A stretch of DNA of 26,509 nt from an uncultured Bacilli bacterium. Lineage in GTDB: Bacteria > Bacillota_I > Bacilli_A > RF39 > UBA660. The stretch covers positions 1 through 26,509 of the forward strand of contig CANQRJ010000005.1 in NCBI GenBank assembly GCA_947626215.1. The letters are read 5' to 3'. The position numbers were made by a program, and so were the translations under genes. The notes under the pieces were generated by a model that saw nothing but the letters and a program-made list of their open reading frames with translations, was not told the origin of the DNA and made no database searches. Each line of letters begins with the position of its first letter. Position 1 is the first letter of the stretch. Positions 1-6,177 of this stretch are shown here, piece by piece.

Positions 1-17
1 TAGTAAATAAAATAAGT

Positions 18-70
18 ATTCTAATAGTAAATGAAACTAGATATATGAAAATTTCATTTACTATTAGAAT
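18..70. repeat. Perfect 19-bp inverted repeat upstream of sufB
   Basis: Arms 18-36 and 52-70 are exact reverse complements, separated by a 15-base loop. The stem is almost all A/T and is not followed by a T-run, so it is not a standard intrinsic terminator. It ends 31 bases before the sufB -35 box. It could end the unseen upstream transcript, be an operator, or be the relic of a small mobile repeat. The word TAGTAAAT also occurs at 1-8, outside the arms. Confidence 0.75.
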
Positions 71-101
71 TAAGAAATGGAAATAAAAAATTTAAGGACT
101 C

Positions 102-130
102 TTTACAATCTTTTTTAAACCATATATAAT
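102..130 (+). promoter_or_regulatory. Sigma-A promoter of sufB
   Basis: TTTACA at 102-107 and TATAAT at 125-130 with a 17-bp spacer is a near-perfect vegetative promoter. Transcription should begin near 137, downstream of the first in-frame ATG (131) and 9 bases or fewer before the remaining start codons. Confidence 0.8.
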
Positions 131-145
131 ATGTTTGTGATGTTT

Positions 146-1441
146 ATGAAACAGAAATTAAATGAACAATTTATAATTGAATTATCAGAGAAAAAGCATG
201 AACCTGACTGGATGAAAAACTTTCGTTTAAAATCTTATTCTGAATTTTTAAAATCAGAAAATCCCAATTTTGGACCTAGTTTAGAATTTTCTTTTGATGA
301 TTTTTTATATTATAAAAAAACAGAAGATTTAAAAAAAGATTGGAAAGAAGTTTCTAAAAATACGTATCAAACATTTTGTAAATTAGGAGTGGTGGATGCC
401 GAAGAAAAATATTTAGATGGAGTCTCTAATCAATTAGAAAGTGAAGTTATTTATCATAAAAATAAAACCGAAAAAGATATTATCTTTTGTAGTACAGATG
501 AAGCTTTACAAAAATATCCAGAACTCTTTCAAAAATATTTTAATACTTTAGTAGATTATAAAGAAAATAAATATACGGCTTTAAATGGAGCTCTTTGGAG
601 CGGAGGGTCTTTTATCTACATTCCACCTAATACAAAGTTAGATCGACCTTTACAAAGTTATTTTCGAATTGATACAGAAAGTTTAGGTCAATTTGAAAGA
701 ACGATCATTATCGTGGATGAAAATTCTGAACTTTCATATATTGAAGGATGTACGGCAAGAAGTTATTCAAAAAGTAGTTTACATGCAGGAGTGGTAGAAA
801 TATTTGTTGGAAAAAATGCCAAATGCCGTTATAGTACGATTCAAAATTGGAGCAATGATGTTTATAACTTGGTGACAAAACGGGCAATAGTAGAAGAGTA
901 TGGAAAAATGGAATGGGTAGATGGAAACGTAGGAAGTAAAGTGACAATGAAATATCCATCGGTTATCTTAAAAGGAGATTATTCCAGTGGAAATTGTATT
1001 TCTATTGCTTATGCTAAAAATGGCCAAGTTTTAGATGCCGGGGCTAAAATGATTCATCTTGGAAAATACACCAAAAGTAATATTGTAAACAAAAGTATTG
1101 CCGAGAGTGGTGGAGTTGCGAACTATCGAGGAACCACAAGAATTACAAAAACGGCAAATGATTCCACCGCGACTGTGAAATGTGATACGATTTTAATGGA
1201 TGGAATAAGTAAAAGTGATACATTTCCAAAAAATATTGTCGAAAATAAAAGTAGTCAAATTGAACATGAAGCTACAGTTTCAAAAGTAAATGAAGAAAAA
1301 CTCTTTTATTTAGAATCAAAAGGATTAAGTGAACAAGAATCCAAAGAATTATTTATTTTAGGATTTGTTGAAGATTTTAAAAAAGAACTTCCTATGGAAT
1401 ATGCCGTAGAATTAAACCGTTTATTGAAAGAAACCGTCTAA
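146..1441 (+). CDS. sufB: Fe-S cluster assembly scaffold protein SufB
   Basis: SufB is the scaffold subunit of the SufBCD complex, on which iron-sulfur clusters are built in the cytoplasm before transfer to apo-proteins. The frame matches SufB along its length: an early EPDWM, then KYLDGVSNQ, WSGGSFIY, QFERT, YIEGCTAR, NWSNDVYNLVTKRA, GSKVTMKYP, DAGAKMIHLG, and a C-terminus ending MEYAVELNRLL. The late cysteine of VKCDT (codon 1181-1183) and the glutamate of IEHEAT (codon 1262-1264) correspond to residues important in studied SufB proteins. YNLVTKRA and IEHEAT favour SufB over its paralogue SufD. In-frame starts are ATG 131, GTG 137, ATG 140 and ATG 146. The promoter excludes 131, and none has a Shine-Dalgarno site; 146 is chosen, with 137 or 140 possible as leaderless starts. 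In Firmicutes sufB usually ends a sufCDSU-B operon, but here it has its own promoter. Any sufC/D/S genes would lie outside the window. Confidence 0.93.
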   Translation: MKQKLNEQFIIELSEKKHEPDWMKNFRLKSYSEFLKSENPNFGPSLEFSFDDFLYYKKTEDLKKDWKEVSKNTYQTFCKLGVVDAEEKYLDGVSNQLESEVIYHKNKTEKDIIFCSTDEALQKYPELFQKYFNTLVDYKENKYTALNGALWSGGSFIYIPPNTKLDRPLQSYFRIDTESLGQFERTIIIVDENSELSYIEGCTARSYSKSSLHAGVVEIFVGKNAKCRYSTIQNWSNDVYNLVTKRAIVEEYGKMEWVDGNVGSKVTMKYPSVILKGDYSSGNCISIAYAKNGQVLDAGAKMIHLGKYTKSNIVNKSIAESGGVANYRGTTRITKTANDSTATVKCDTILMDGISKSDTFPKNIVENKSSQIEHEATVSKVNEEKLFYLESKGLSEQESKELFILGFVEDFKKELPMEYAVELNRLLKETV

Positions 1442-1466
1442 AGAAGAACAAAATCTTCTTTTTTTT
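1441..1466 (+). terminator. Intrinsic terminator of sufB
   Basis: A 7-bp stem (1441-1447 with 1454-1460) and a 6-base loop run into a T-tract to 1466. The stem starts at the last base of the sufB stop codon. Confidence 0.8.
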
Positions 1467-1493
1467 GTGAAAAAATTATAAAAATGAATACCA

Positions 1494-1537
1494 TTCGACA
1501 CCGTTCGACAAATTTCTTCCATTTCGTGTTGTAGAAT
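1494..1537 (+). promoter_or_regulatory. Possible promoter/operator of ssb with tandem TTCGACA
   Basis: TTCGACA occurs at 1494-1500 and 1504-1510, exactly 10 bp apart. TAGAAT at 1532-1537 is a fair -10 box and would start transcription near 1544, 19 bases before the ssb ATG. No -35 box sits at the normal distance; the nearer TTCGACA is about 21 bp away. The repeats may therefore be an activator site or chance. Confidence 0.4.
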
Positions 1538-1562
1538 AGCCAAATTGAAAGGAGGAAAAGTC

Positions 1563-1910
1563 ATGAATCACGTTATATTAGTCGGAAGATTAACAGGGGA
1601 TCCAGAAATGATAAAAACGGAAAATGGCGTTTCGAGATTAGTAGTTAATTTGGCCGTGCCAAGAACGTATAAAAATCAAGACGGTATTTATGAAACAGAT
1701 TTTATTCGATGTGTTTTATGGAATGGAATTGCCGAAAGAGCAACAGAATACTGTAAAAAAGGTGATATCGTGTGCATAAGAGGTCGCATTCAAGTCCGAA
1801 ATTATGAAAATACACCAGGCGAGAAAAAATACATTACAGAAGTCAATGCCGAGACCATCGCTTTTGTTTCAAGTTATCACGCGAAAGAAAATGAAGAAAA
1901 AGAAGATTAA
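1563..1910 (+). CDS. ssb: Single-stranded DNA-binding protein, short form
   Basis: This protein binds single-stranded DNA through an OB fold during replication, repair or recombination. The family pattern is clear: MNHVILVGRLTGDPEM at the N-terminus, then VNLAVPRT, DFIRCVLWN, a KKGDIV turn and GRIQVRNYEN followed by YITEVNAE. The start is ATG 1563 because AAAGGAGG at 1548-1555 lies 7 bases ahead; a TTG at 1545 in the same frame lies before the ribosome site. The product is 115 residues, against about 160-180 for a housekeeping Bacillus SSB. It ends with acidic NEEKED rather than the DDDIPF-type tip that recruits partner proteins. The length resembles the second SSB (SsbB) of Bacillus, used in natural transformation. 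It is not next to rpsF/rpsR, the usual place of the main ssb, so a full-length copy may exist elsewhere. Confidence 0.92.
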   Translation: MNHVILVGRLTGDPEMIKTENGVSRLVVNLAVPRTYKNQDGIYETDFIRCVLWNGIAERATEYCKKGDIVCIRGRIQVRNYENTPGEKKYITEVNAETIAFVSSYHAKENEEKED

Positions 1911-1927
1911 TTTTTTCTTTTCTTCAT
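1891..1927 (+). terminator. Hairpin across the end of ssb
   Basis: A perfect 10-bp stem, 1891-1900 with 1918-1927, brackets the ssb stop codon. T-rich sequence lies in the 3' arm rather than after it, so termination may be partial and the next gene, which has no clear promoter, could be read through. Confidence 0.5.
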
Positions 1928-1951
1928 AAAATGAAACTAGGTGAAACAAAT

Positions 1952-2731
1952 ATGAATAAGTATTTTAAAATCTTTGGTTTAATCGCTTTATTATGTTTTA
2001 GTTTTTATTATACGGATAAAATTGCTAAATTTATGCGAAGTAAAGATCCCATTTACGCATCCATTCTTGCATCGACTGATGATAAAAAAGTGGATTCTGT
2101 GAATGCCGTGATTAATCAAAACAACATTGTACCTGGATTAACAGGAGTGATTGTAAACGTAGATAAAAGTTTTGAAAAAATGAAATCTTTAGGATTTTAT
2201 TCAGAAAGCAAATTAGTTTATGATGAAGTTAAACCAGATGTTTCTTTAAATGACAACTTAGATAAAATAGTAAATAAAGCAAATGGTTATAAACAAGGAA
2301 TTAGTTTTCTAATTGATCAAGATAGGCTTGCTTATTATTTTGACGAGATGGGAGTTTCCTATACAATGTTAGTCACAAAAGAAAACGCATCCAATGTCTA
2401 TGCCTATGGATCCAAAATCAATGCCGATTTAAAAAATTATCATGAAGTAGAAAATATACTAAAGTCCAAAAAAAATTCCTCTTTATTTTGTTATGTCAAT
2501 AAGATGAAAGAAGACTTTTGCAAAAAAGAAAAGAAAATAATGTTTACAGAAACTTTATCTGTTTCAAATAGTAATTTTGTAAGTACATATCGAAGTATTT
2601 CATCCGGTTCAATTTTGTATCTGGATTCAAATTTAGAAATAAACAACGTGAAAATTCTATTGAATCAAATTTATTTTCAAGGACTAAAAGTTTTACCACT
2701 CGAAGAATTAATAAGCGAATCGCGTTCATAA
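1952..2731 (+). CDS. Membrane-anchored polysaccharide-deacetylase-like protein
   Basis: The protein has about 259 residues. A hydrophobic N-terminal segment (about residues 5-20) after a basic start should act as a membrane anchor or signal, placing the rest outside the cell. The next part (VNAVI, NIVPGLTG, VNVDKSFEKMKSLG, then KPDVSLNDNLDK) follows a pattern I associate with a branch of Firmicutes polysaccharide deacetylases. The end, GSILYLDSN followed by LKVLPLEELI, resembles the final strand-helix of the NodB fold. The metal-binding motifs expected of an active enzyme (TFDDG and HxxxH types) are not seen, so it is probably degenerate, if it belongs there at all. Two cysteines flank VNKMKEDF. 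The start is ATG 1952, with AGGTGA at 1939-1944 seven bases before; ATG 1931 lies upstream of that site. The family placement is from memory of the pattern and is moderate. Confidence 0.6.
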   Translation: MNKYFKIFGLIALLCFSFYYTDKIAKFMRSKDPIYASILASTDDKKVDSVNAVINQNNIVPGLTGVIVNVDKSFEKMKSLGFYSESKLVYDEVKPDVSLNDNLDKIVNKANGYKQGISFLIDQDRLAYYFDEMGVSYTMLVTKENASNVYAYGSKINADLKNYHEVENILKSKKNSSLFCYVNKMKEDFCKKEKKIMFTETLSVSNSNFVSTYRSISSGSILYLDSNLEINNVKILLNQIYFQGLKVLPLEELISESRS

Positions 2732-2760
2732 TTTACAAACGATAAATTATTTGATATAAT
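2732..2760 (+). promoter_or_regulatory. Extended -10 promoter of the RNase J gene
   Basis: TTTACA at 2732-2737, a 17-bp spacer and TATAAT at 2755-2760, with TGA just before it as an extended -10. The -35 box begins directly after the stop codon of the previous gene. The predicted start near 2767 gives a 68-base A/T-rich leader. Confidence 0.85.
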
Positions 2761-2834
2761 GTTCTCGTACAAAAATTCTTTATTTTATATTTCTATTTGA
2801 AGAAATCATTTAAAGAAATAGTTAGGAGAGCATT

Positions 2835-4469
2835 ATGGAAAAAATTAGAATTTTTAGTTTGGGTGGCTTAGATGAAATGGGAAAAAATACCTATATCATC
2901 GAAGTAAACGAAGACATTTTTGTTTTTGACTGTGGACTAAAATATGCCGATGGATTTATGTATGGAATTGATTATATCATTCCAGATTATGAATATTTAA
3001 TTAAAAATAAAAATCGAATCAAAGGAGTATTTGTTACTCATGGTCATTATGAAAATATGGGAGCCGCGGCCGATTTGGCACGTACCATTCCAGGAATTAA
3101 GTTTTATGCCACTCATTATACAAAATTTGTATTGATGGATTTAGGAGTGAAAGAGGAGAATATTGTTGAAATAGAACCTAATCGTAAATTAGATTTTGGG
3201 AATATTTCTATTTTCCCAATGCCAGTAAGTCACAGTGTGCCAGGTTCTGTGATGTATTGTATGAATACGTCCCATGGAGCGATATGTTACACAGGAGACT
3301 TCATTATTGATCCACTTATGAGAGAAAAATATGATATGGATTTAGGTAAAATTGCCTATGTTGGAAAACAAGGAGTGCTATGTCTTTTAAGCGAATCAGT
3401 TTTTTCAGAAAGAAGTGGTCATACTTCTCCTACTCACCGTTTGTCTACATTCTTTGGAGATATTATTAATAAGTATGAAAATCGGATCCTTTTTAGTGTC
3501 CTTCCTACTCATTTATATACCATCCAAGATATTTTTGAAGGAGCTAAAAACACCCATCGAAAAGTAGTCATTATGGGAAAGAAATTACAAAATTTTATTC
3601 GATTTGCCCATGATTATGGTTATTTAGAATATCGAAGTGACTTAATTGGAGATTTAACCAACATTGAAGACAAAGACTCTATTCTTCTTATTTGTGATGA
3701 TAAATCAAATGCTTATGCATCCATTAATAAAATTGTAAATGGCTATGATAAATTTATTACATTAAGAGAAGGAGATGCCGTTGTTTTTGCCGAGCCAAGA
3801 TACGATGCGAATGAAAAAACATTAGTAAAATTAGAAAACGATTTAGCAATGGCAGGTTGTAAAATCATCTCTTTACCAAAGACAAAAAATATTTTACATC
3901 ATGCATCAAAAGAAGATTTAATGCTTATGATTAAATTAATGAATCCAAAATATTATATGCCTGTGAAAGGAGAATATCGTTATATGGTGAACAATGCTAA
4001 CTTAGCAAGTGACTTAGGCATTCCACCAGAAAATATTTTCCTAAAACAAAATGGAGATGTTGTTGAATTCGAAGATGGAGTGGCCAAAGAAACATTCGAA
4101 CACATCAAAGTCAAAGAATCTTTAATTGATGGGAAAAGTAGTGATGACATCGGAGAATTAGTCATTAAAGATCGAGAAATGTTAAGTGATAATGGAATTG
4201 TTTTGATAAGCGCGACTTTAAGTCGAAAAGACAAAGTTTTACTAGTAGGTCCAGAAGTAACAACGAAAGGATTTATCTATGTGAAAGATTCAAAAGACAT
4301 TATCTATGGCATGAAAAATATAAGTGAGGAAATCATTAAAAGAAATATCATCAATGGAATTGTCGATTATAATAAAATTAAAACCGAAATTCGTTCTGAA
4401 TTAAGTAATTATTTATATGAACAAACCGAAAGTAAACCAATGATTATTGCCGTTGTACAAGAAGTGTAG
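2835..4469 (+). CDS. rnjB: Ribonuclease J, J2-like, altered metal site
   Basis: RNase J enzymes are metallo-beta-lactamase/beta-CASP nucleases that degrade mRNA from the 5' end and make internal cuts; J1 and J2 form a complex in Firmicutes. The protein has 544 residues, close to the usual 555. It shows the LGGLDEMGKN start, the GIDYIIPD loop, CYTGDF, a beta-CASP domain and a C-terminal domain ending KPMIIAVVQEV. Metal ligands are only partly kept. The HxHxDH motif reads H69-G-H71-Y-E73-N74, so Asp and His became Glu and Asn. H133 and D155 remain, H356 (HHAS) remains, but the His of PVHGEYR is K378. As I recall it, Bacillus J2 also has HGHxEN and lacks the PVHGE histidine, so this looks like the weak or accessory partner. 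A ribosome site AGGAGAG (2824-2830) fits ATG 2835. The J2 label is an inference; ribonuclease J family is firm. Confidence 0.88.
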   Translation: MEKIRIFSLGGLDEMGKNTYIIEVNEDIFVFDCGLKYADGFMYGIDYIIPDYEYLIKNKNRIKGVFVTHGHYENMGAAADLARTIPGIKFYATHYTKFVLMDLGVKEENIVEIEPNRKLDFGNISIFPMPVSHSVPGSVMYCMNTSHGAICYTGDFIIDPLMREKYDMDLGKIAYVGKQGVLCLLSESVFSERSGHTSPTHRLSTFFGDIINKYENRILFSVLPTHLYTIQDIFEGAKNTHRKVVIMGKKLQNFIRFAHDYGYLEYRSDLIGDLTNIEDKDSILLICDDKSNAYASINKIVNGYDKFITLREGDAVVFAEPRYDANEKTLVKLENDLAMAGCKIISLPKTKNILHHASKEDLMLMIKLMNPKYYMPVKGEYRYMVNNANLASDLGIPPENIFLKQNGDVVEFEDGVAKETFEHIKVKESLIDGKSSDDIGELVIKDREMLSDNGIVLISATLSRKDKVLLVGPEVTTKGFIYVKDSKDIIYGMKNISEEIIKRNIINGIVDYNKIKTEIRSELSNYLYEQTESKPMIIAVVQEV

Positions 4470-4483
4470 AAATACACTTTTTT
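4462..4483 (+). terminator. Intrinsic terminator of the RNase J gene
   Basis: A 7-bp stem (4462-4468 with 4473-4479) closed by a GAAA tetraloop is followed by T's to 4483. The stop codon TAG (4467-4469) lies within the stem and loop, so the last codons form the 5' arm. Confidence 0.85.
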
Positions 4484-4505
4484 GTATGTATAAAAAAGAA
4501 AAAAA

Positions 4506-4525
4506 CACCCATACTAAAAAGGGTG
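4506..4525 (+). promoter_or_regulatory. Hairpin that could hide the next ribosome site
   Basis: CACCC at 4506-4510 can pair with GGGTG at 4521-4525. The second arm is the core of the Shine-Dalgarno site AGGGTGA (4520-4526) for the gene at 4532, so folding would reduce its translation. The stem is only 5 bp and may be chance. Confidence 0.35.
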
Positions 4526-4531
4526 ATAGAA

Positions 4532-4957
4532 ATGGAAGAAAGAGAAGTCTTAATTAAATTACATCAAAATGTAGAAATGGGACTTGTTGGAATTGAAAGT
4601 GTGAAAGACAAAATTAAATCGAATGAACTACTAGAAGAAATTTTAAAAGAAAAAAAACAATACGATAGTATTAAACATTCTTTAAAACCTTTATGTAAAA
4701 AGTATCATGTCAAAGATGAAGAACTAAAACCGATGATTCAAATGGAAAGTGATATGATGGTGAATATGAAAATGCTTATCGATAAAAGCGATTCTCATAT
4801 AGCAAAAATGATGATGGAAGGAACTAATAAAGGATTAATTCAATTAGAAGAATTATTAAATCATTATGAAGGAAAAGATGAAAAAATTGTACCTATTATT
4901 AAAAATTTAATTGAATTTGAACATCGTAAATTAGATGATTTAAAGAAATATTTATAA
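4532..4957 (+). CDS. Small all-helical protein, unknown function
   Basis: A 141-residue, charged, almost wholly helical protein with no signal peptide or membrane segment, so probably cytoplasmic. It looks like four long helices, at about residues 2-27, 29-58, 65-110 and 117-140. The third is rich in methionine (MIQMESDMMVNMKMLID, later KMMM) and the last contains an ExxH (EFEH). This shape resembles ferritin-like four-helix bundles such as DUF2383-type proteins, but too few metal ligands are visible to claim metal binding. The start is ATG 4532 behind AGGGTGA; an in-frame GTG at 4523 lies inside that site. It sits between two terminators with no clear promoter of its own, so it may depend on read-through from the RNase J gene. 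Confidence 0.8.
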   Translation: MEEREVLIKLHQNVEMGLVGIESVKDKIKSNELLEEILKEKKQYDSIKHSLKPLCKKYHVKDEELKPMIQMESDMMVNMKMLIDKSDSHIAKMMMEGTNKGLIQLEELLNHYEGKDEKIVPIIKNLIEFEHRKLDDLKKYL

Positions 4958-4967
4958 GATGTCGAAT

Positions 4968-5000
4968 CAAGAAAAAAAACATTTTTTTTCTTGTTTTTTT
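4968..5000 (+). terminator. Intrinsic terminator after the helical protein gene
   Basis: CAAG plus an A-run (4968-4979) pairs with a T-run plus CTTG (4982-4993), followed by seven T's (4994-5000). Confidence 0.85.
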
Positions 5001-5001
5001 A

Positions 5002-5010
5002 TGGTACACT
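5002..5010 (+). promoter_or_regulatory. Extended -10 promoter of the pgsA-HD gene
   Basis: TGG followed by TACACT (5005-5010) is an extended -10 box. The expected -35 position falls in the T-run of the preceding terminator, so recognition would rest on the -10. Predicted transcription starts near 5017, 17 bases before the ATG. Confidence 0.5.
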
Positions 5011-5033
5011 AGAAGAAGTAGGAGTCGTATGTT

Positions 5034-6104
5034 ATGAAAAATGTTAAAAAATATATTCCGAATCTCATTACAAGCATTCGTTTAATCGCGACATTTGTTC
5101 TTGTTTATTTAGGATTGACGAATCAATTTATCACTTTAATCATTCTAGGGGCCCTCATCGCGTTAACTGATTGGGTTGATGGGTTTTTGGCAAGAAAATG
5201 GAAAGTAACAAGTAAACTAGGCGCTAAATTGGATATGCTCGCCGACAAAACTTTAGCTTTTGGATTATTAATTATTTTAGTAATAAAAAATTCTTTGTTT
5301 CTTCCAATACTAATTTTAGAGTTCATGATCGCACTTTTAAATTCTTATTTTTATTTAAAAAAAGGCGCTTTAGGATCTTTATTTATAGGAAGAGTAAAAA
5401 CCTGGTTTCTTTTTATAACCATTATCATTGGATTTATAGGATTTTTAAATTCTCATATTCCTGTTTTCCTATTTGTATATTTCACTTTATTTTGGCAAAT
5501 TATTACCTTTTTATGTTACTTATATAATGGACATTTTTATCGAAATCCAAAAGAAAAAGAAGAAGAATATCAAGAATTTTATCATTTTTTAGAACCTATT
5601 TTAAAAAATTCTGAAATGGTTCGTCGAAAAACTTATGAACATCACATTCATGAATCTGTTTATGATCATGTATTAAGAGTCTCTTTTGACTGTTACCGAA
5701 TTGGAAAAAACATTCATTTAGATTATAAAAGTTTAACCACCGCGGCTATTTTACATGATTTTTATGAGAAACCATGGCAATATAATCCAGAGAAAAAGAA
5801 ATTTTTAGAAAAACATGCATTTACTCACGCAAAGGATGCCGTGAAGAATGCTAAAAAAGTATTTGGAACCGAAGTGGTAACACCAAAAGTAGAAGAAATC
5901 ATGACTACTCACATGTTTCCCGTAAACAAAAGGGTTCCAAGAAGTAAAGAAGCATGGATCTTAACATTAGTAGATAAAGCCGATTCTATTGATTTTATAA
6001 TGCACCCGATTCTTTTATTTAAAATCTTTGCCGGAAAGAAACAAGAAGAAGAAAAAGATTTAAAAAAGATTAAAGAAAAAATTAAAAAAGAAACAAAAAA
6101 ATAA
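5034..6104 (+). CDS. pgsA: CDP-alcohol phosphatidyltransferase (PgsA-like) fused to an HD phosphohydrolase domain
   Basis: The N-terminal half (about residues 1-170) is a multi-spanning CDP-alcohol phosphatidyltransferase. It starts IPNLITSIRLI and carries the full catalytic signature D46, D49-G50, A53-R54, G63, D67, D71. Members with this start are usually PgsA, which makes phosphatidylglycerol phosphate from CDP-diacylglycerol and glycerol 3-phosphate. After a charged linker, residues about 200-330 form an HD domain with H212, H241-D242, H293 and D314 in the expected order, so both active sites look intact. PgsA is normally about 180-200 residues, so the 356-residue length reflects the fusion, which I do not recognise as standard. 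The HD domain might remove the phosphate from the product or hydrolyse a nucleotide; this is conjecture. The start has TAGGAG at 5019-5024. The tail is lysine- and glutamate-rich. The phosphatidyltransferase family is certain; the exact substrate is not. Confidence 0.88.
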   Translation: MKNVKKYIPNLITSIRLIATFVLVYLGLTNQFITLIILGALIALTDWVDGFLARKWKVTSKLGAKLDMLADKTLAFGLLIILVIKNSLFLPILILEFMIALLNSYFYLKKGALGSLFIGRVKTWFLFITIIIGFIGFLNSHIPVFLFVYFTLFWQIITFLCYLYNGHFYRNPKEKEEEYQEFYHFLEPILKNSEMVRRKTYEHHIHESVYDHVLRVSFDCYRIGKNIHLDYKSLTTAAILHDFYEKPWQYNPEKKKFLEKHAFTHAKDAVKNAKKVFGTEVVTPKVEEIMTTHMFPVNKRVPRSKEAWILTLVDKADSIDFIMHPILLFKIFAGKKQEEEKDLKKIKEKIKKETKK

Positions 6105-6108
6105 ATTT

Positions 6109-6147
6109 GTGTCAAATAGTGTCTCGAACCTTTGACACTTTTTTTTT
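6109..6147 (+). terminator. Intrinsic terminator of the pgsA-HD gene
   Basis: An 8-bp stem GTGTCAAA (6109-6116) with TTTGACAC (6131-6138) is followed by nine T's. The loop holds another GTGTC (6119-6123), so a second pairing is possible. The 3' arm also contains the -35 box of ftsK. Confidence 0.88.
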
Positions 6148-6160
6148 CTTTCGATATAAT
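6132..6160 (+). promoter_or_regulatory. Consensus promoter of ftsK inside a terminator
   Basis: TTGACA at 6132-6137, a 17-bp spacer and TATAAT at 6155-6160 match the sigma-A consensus exactly. The -35 lies in the 3' stem arm and the spacer in the T-run of the previous gene's terminator. The start at about 6167 coincides with the GGTGA ribosome site. Confidence 0.88.
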
Positions 6161-6177
6161 GATAATGGTGAATGAGT

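Noticed and set aside
131..145. ATG 131 as the sufB start
   Set aside because: It lies at the -10 box's edge, before the predicted transcription start at about 137.
1494..1510. LexA (SOS) box upstream of ssb
   Set aside because: The GTTC half-site at 1503-1506 has no GAAC partner at the required distance; the bases there are TCGA.
6172..6177. ATG 6172 as the ftsK start
   Set aside because: It directly abuts the GGTGA ribosome site; ATG 6178 has the proper spacing.
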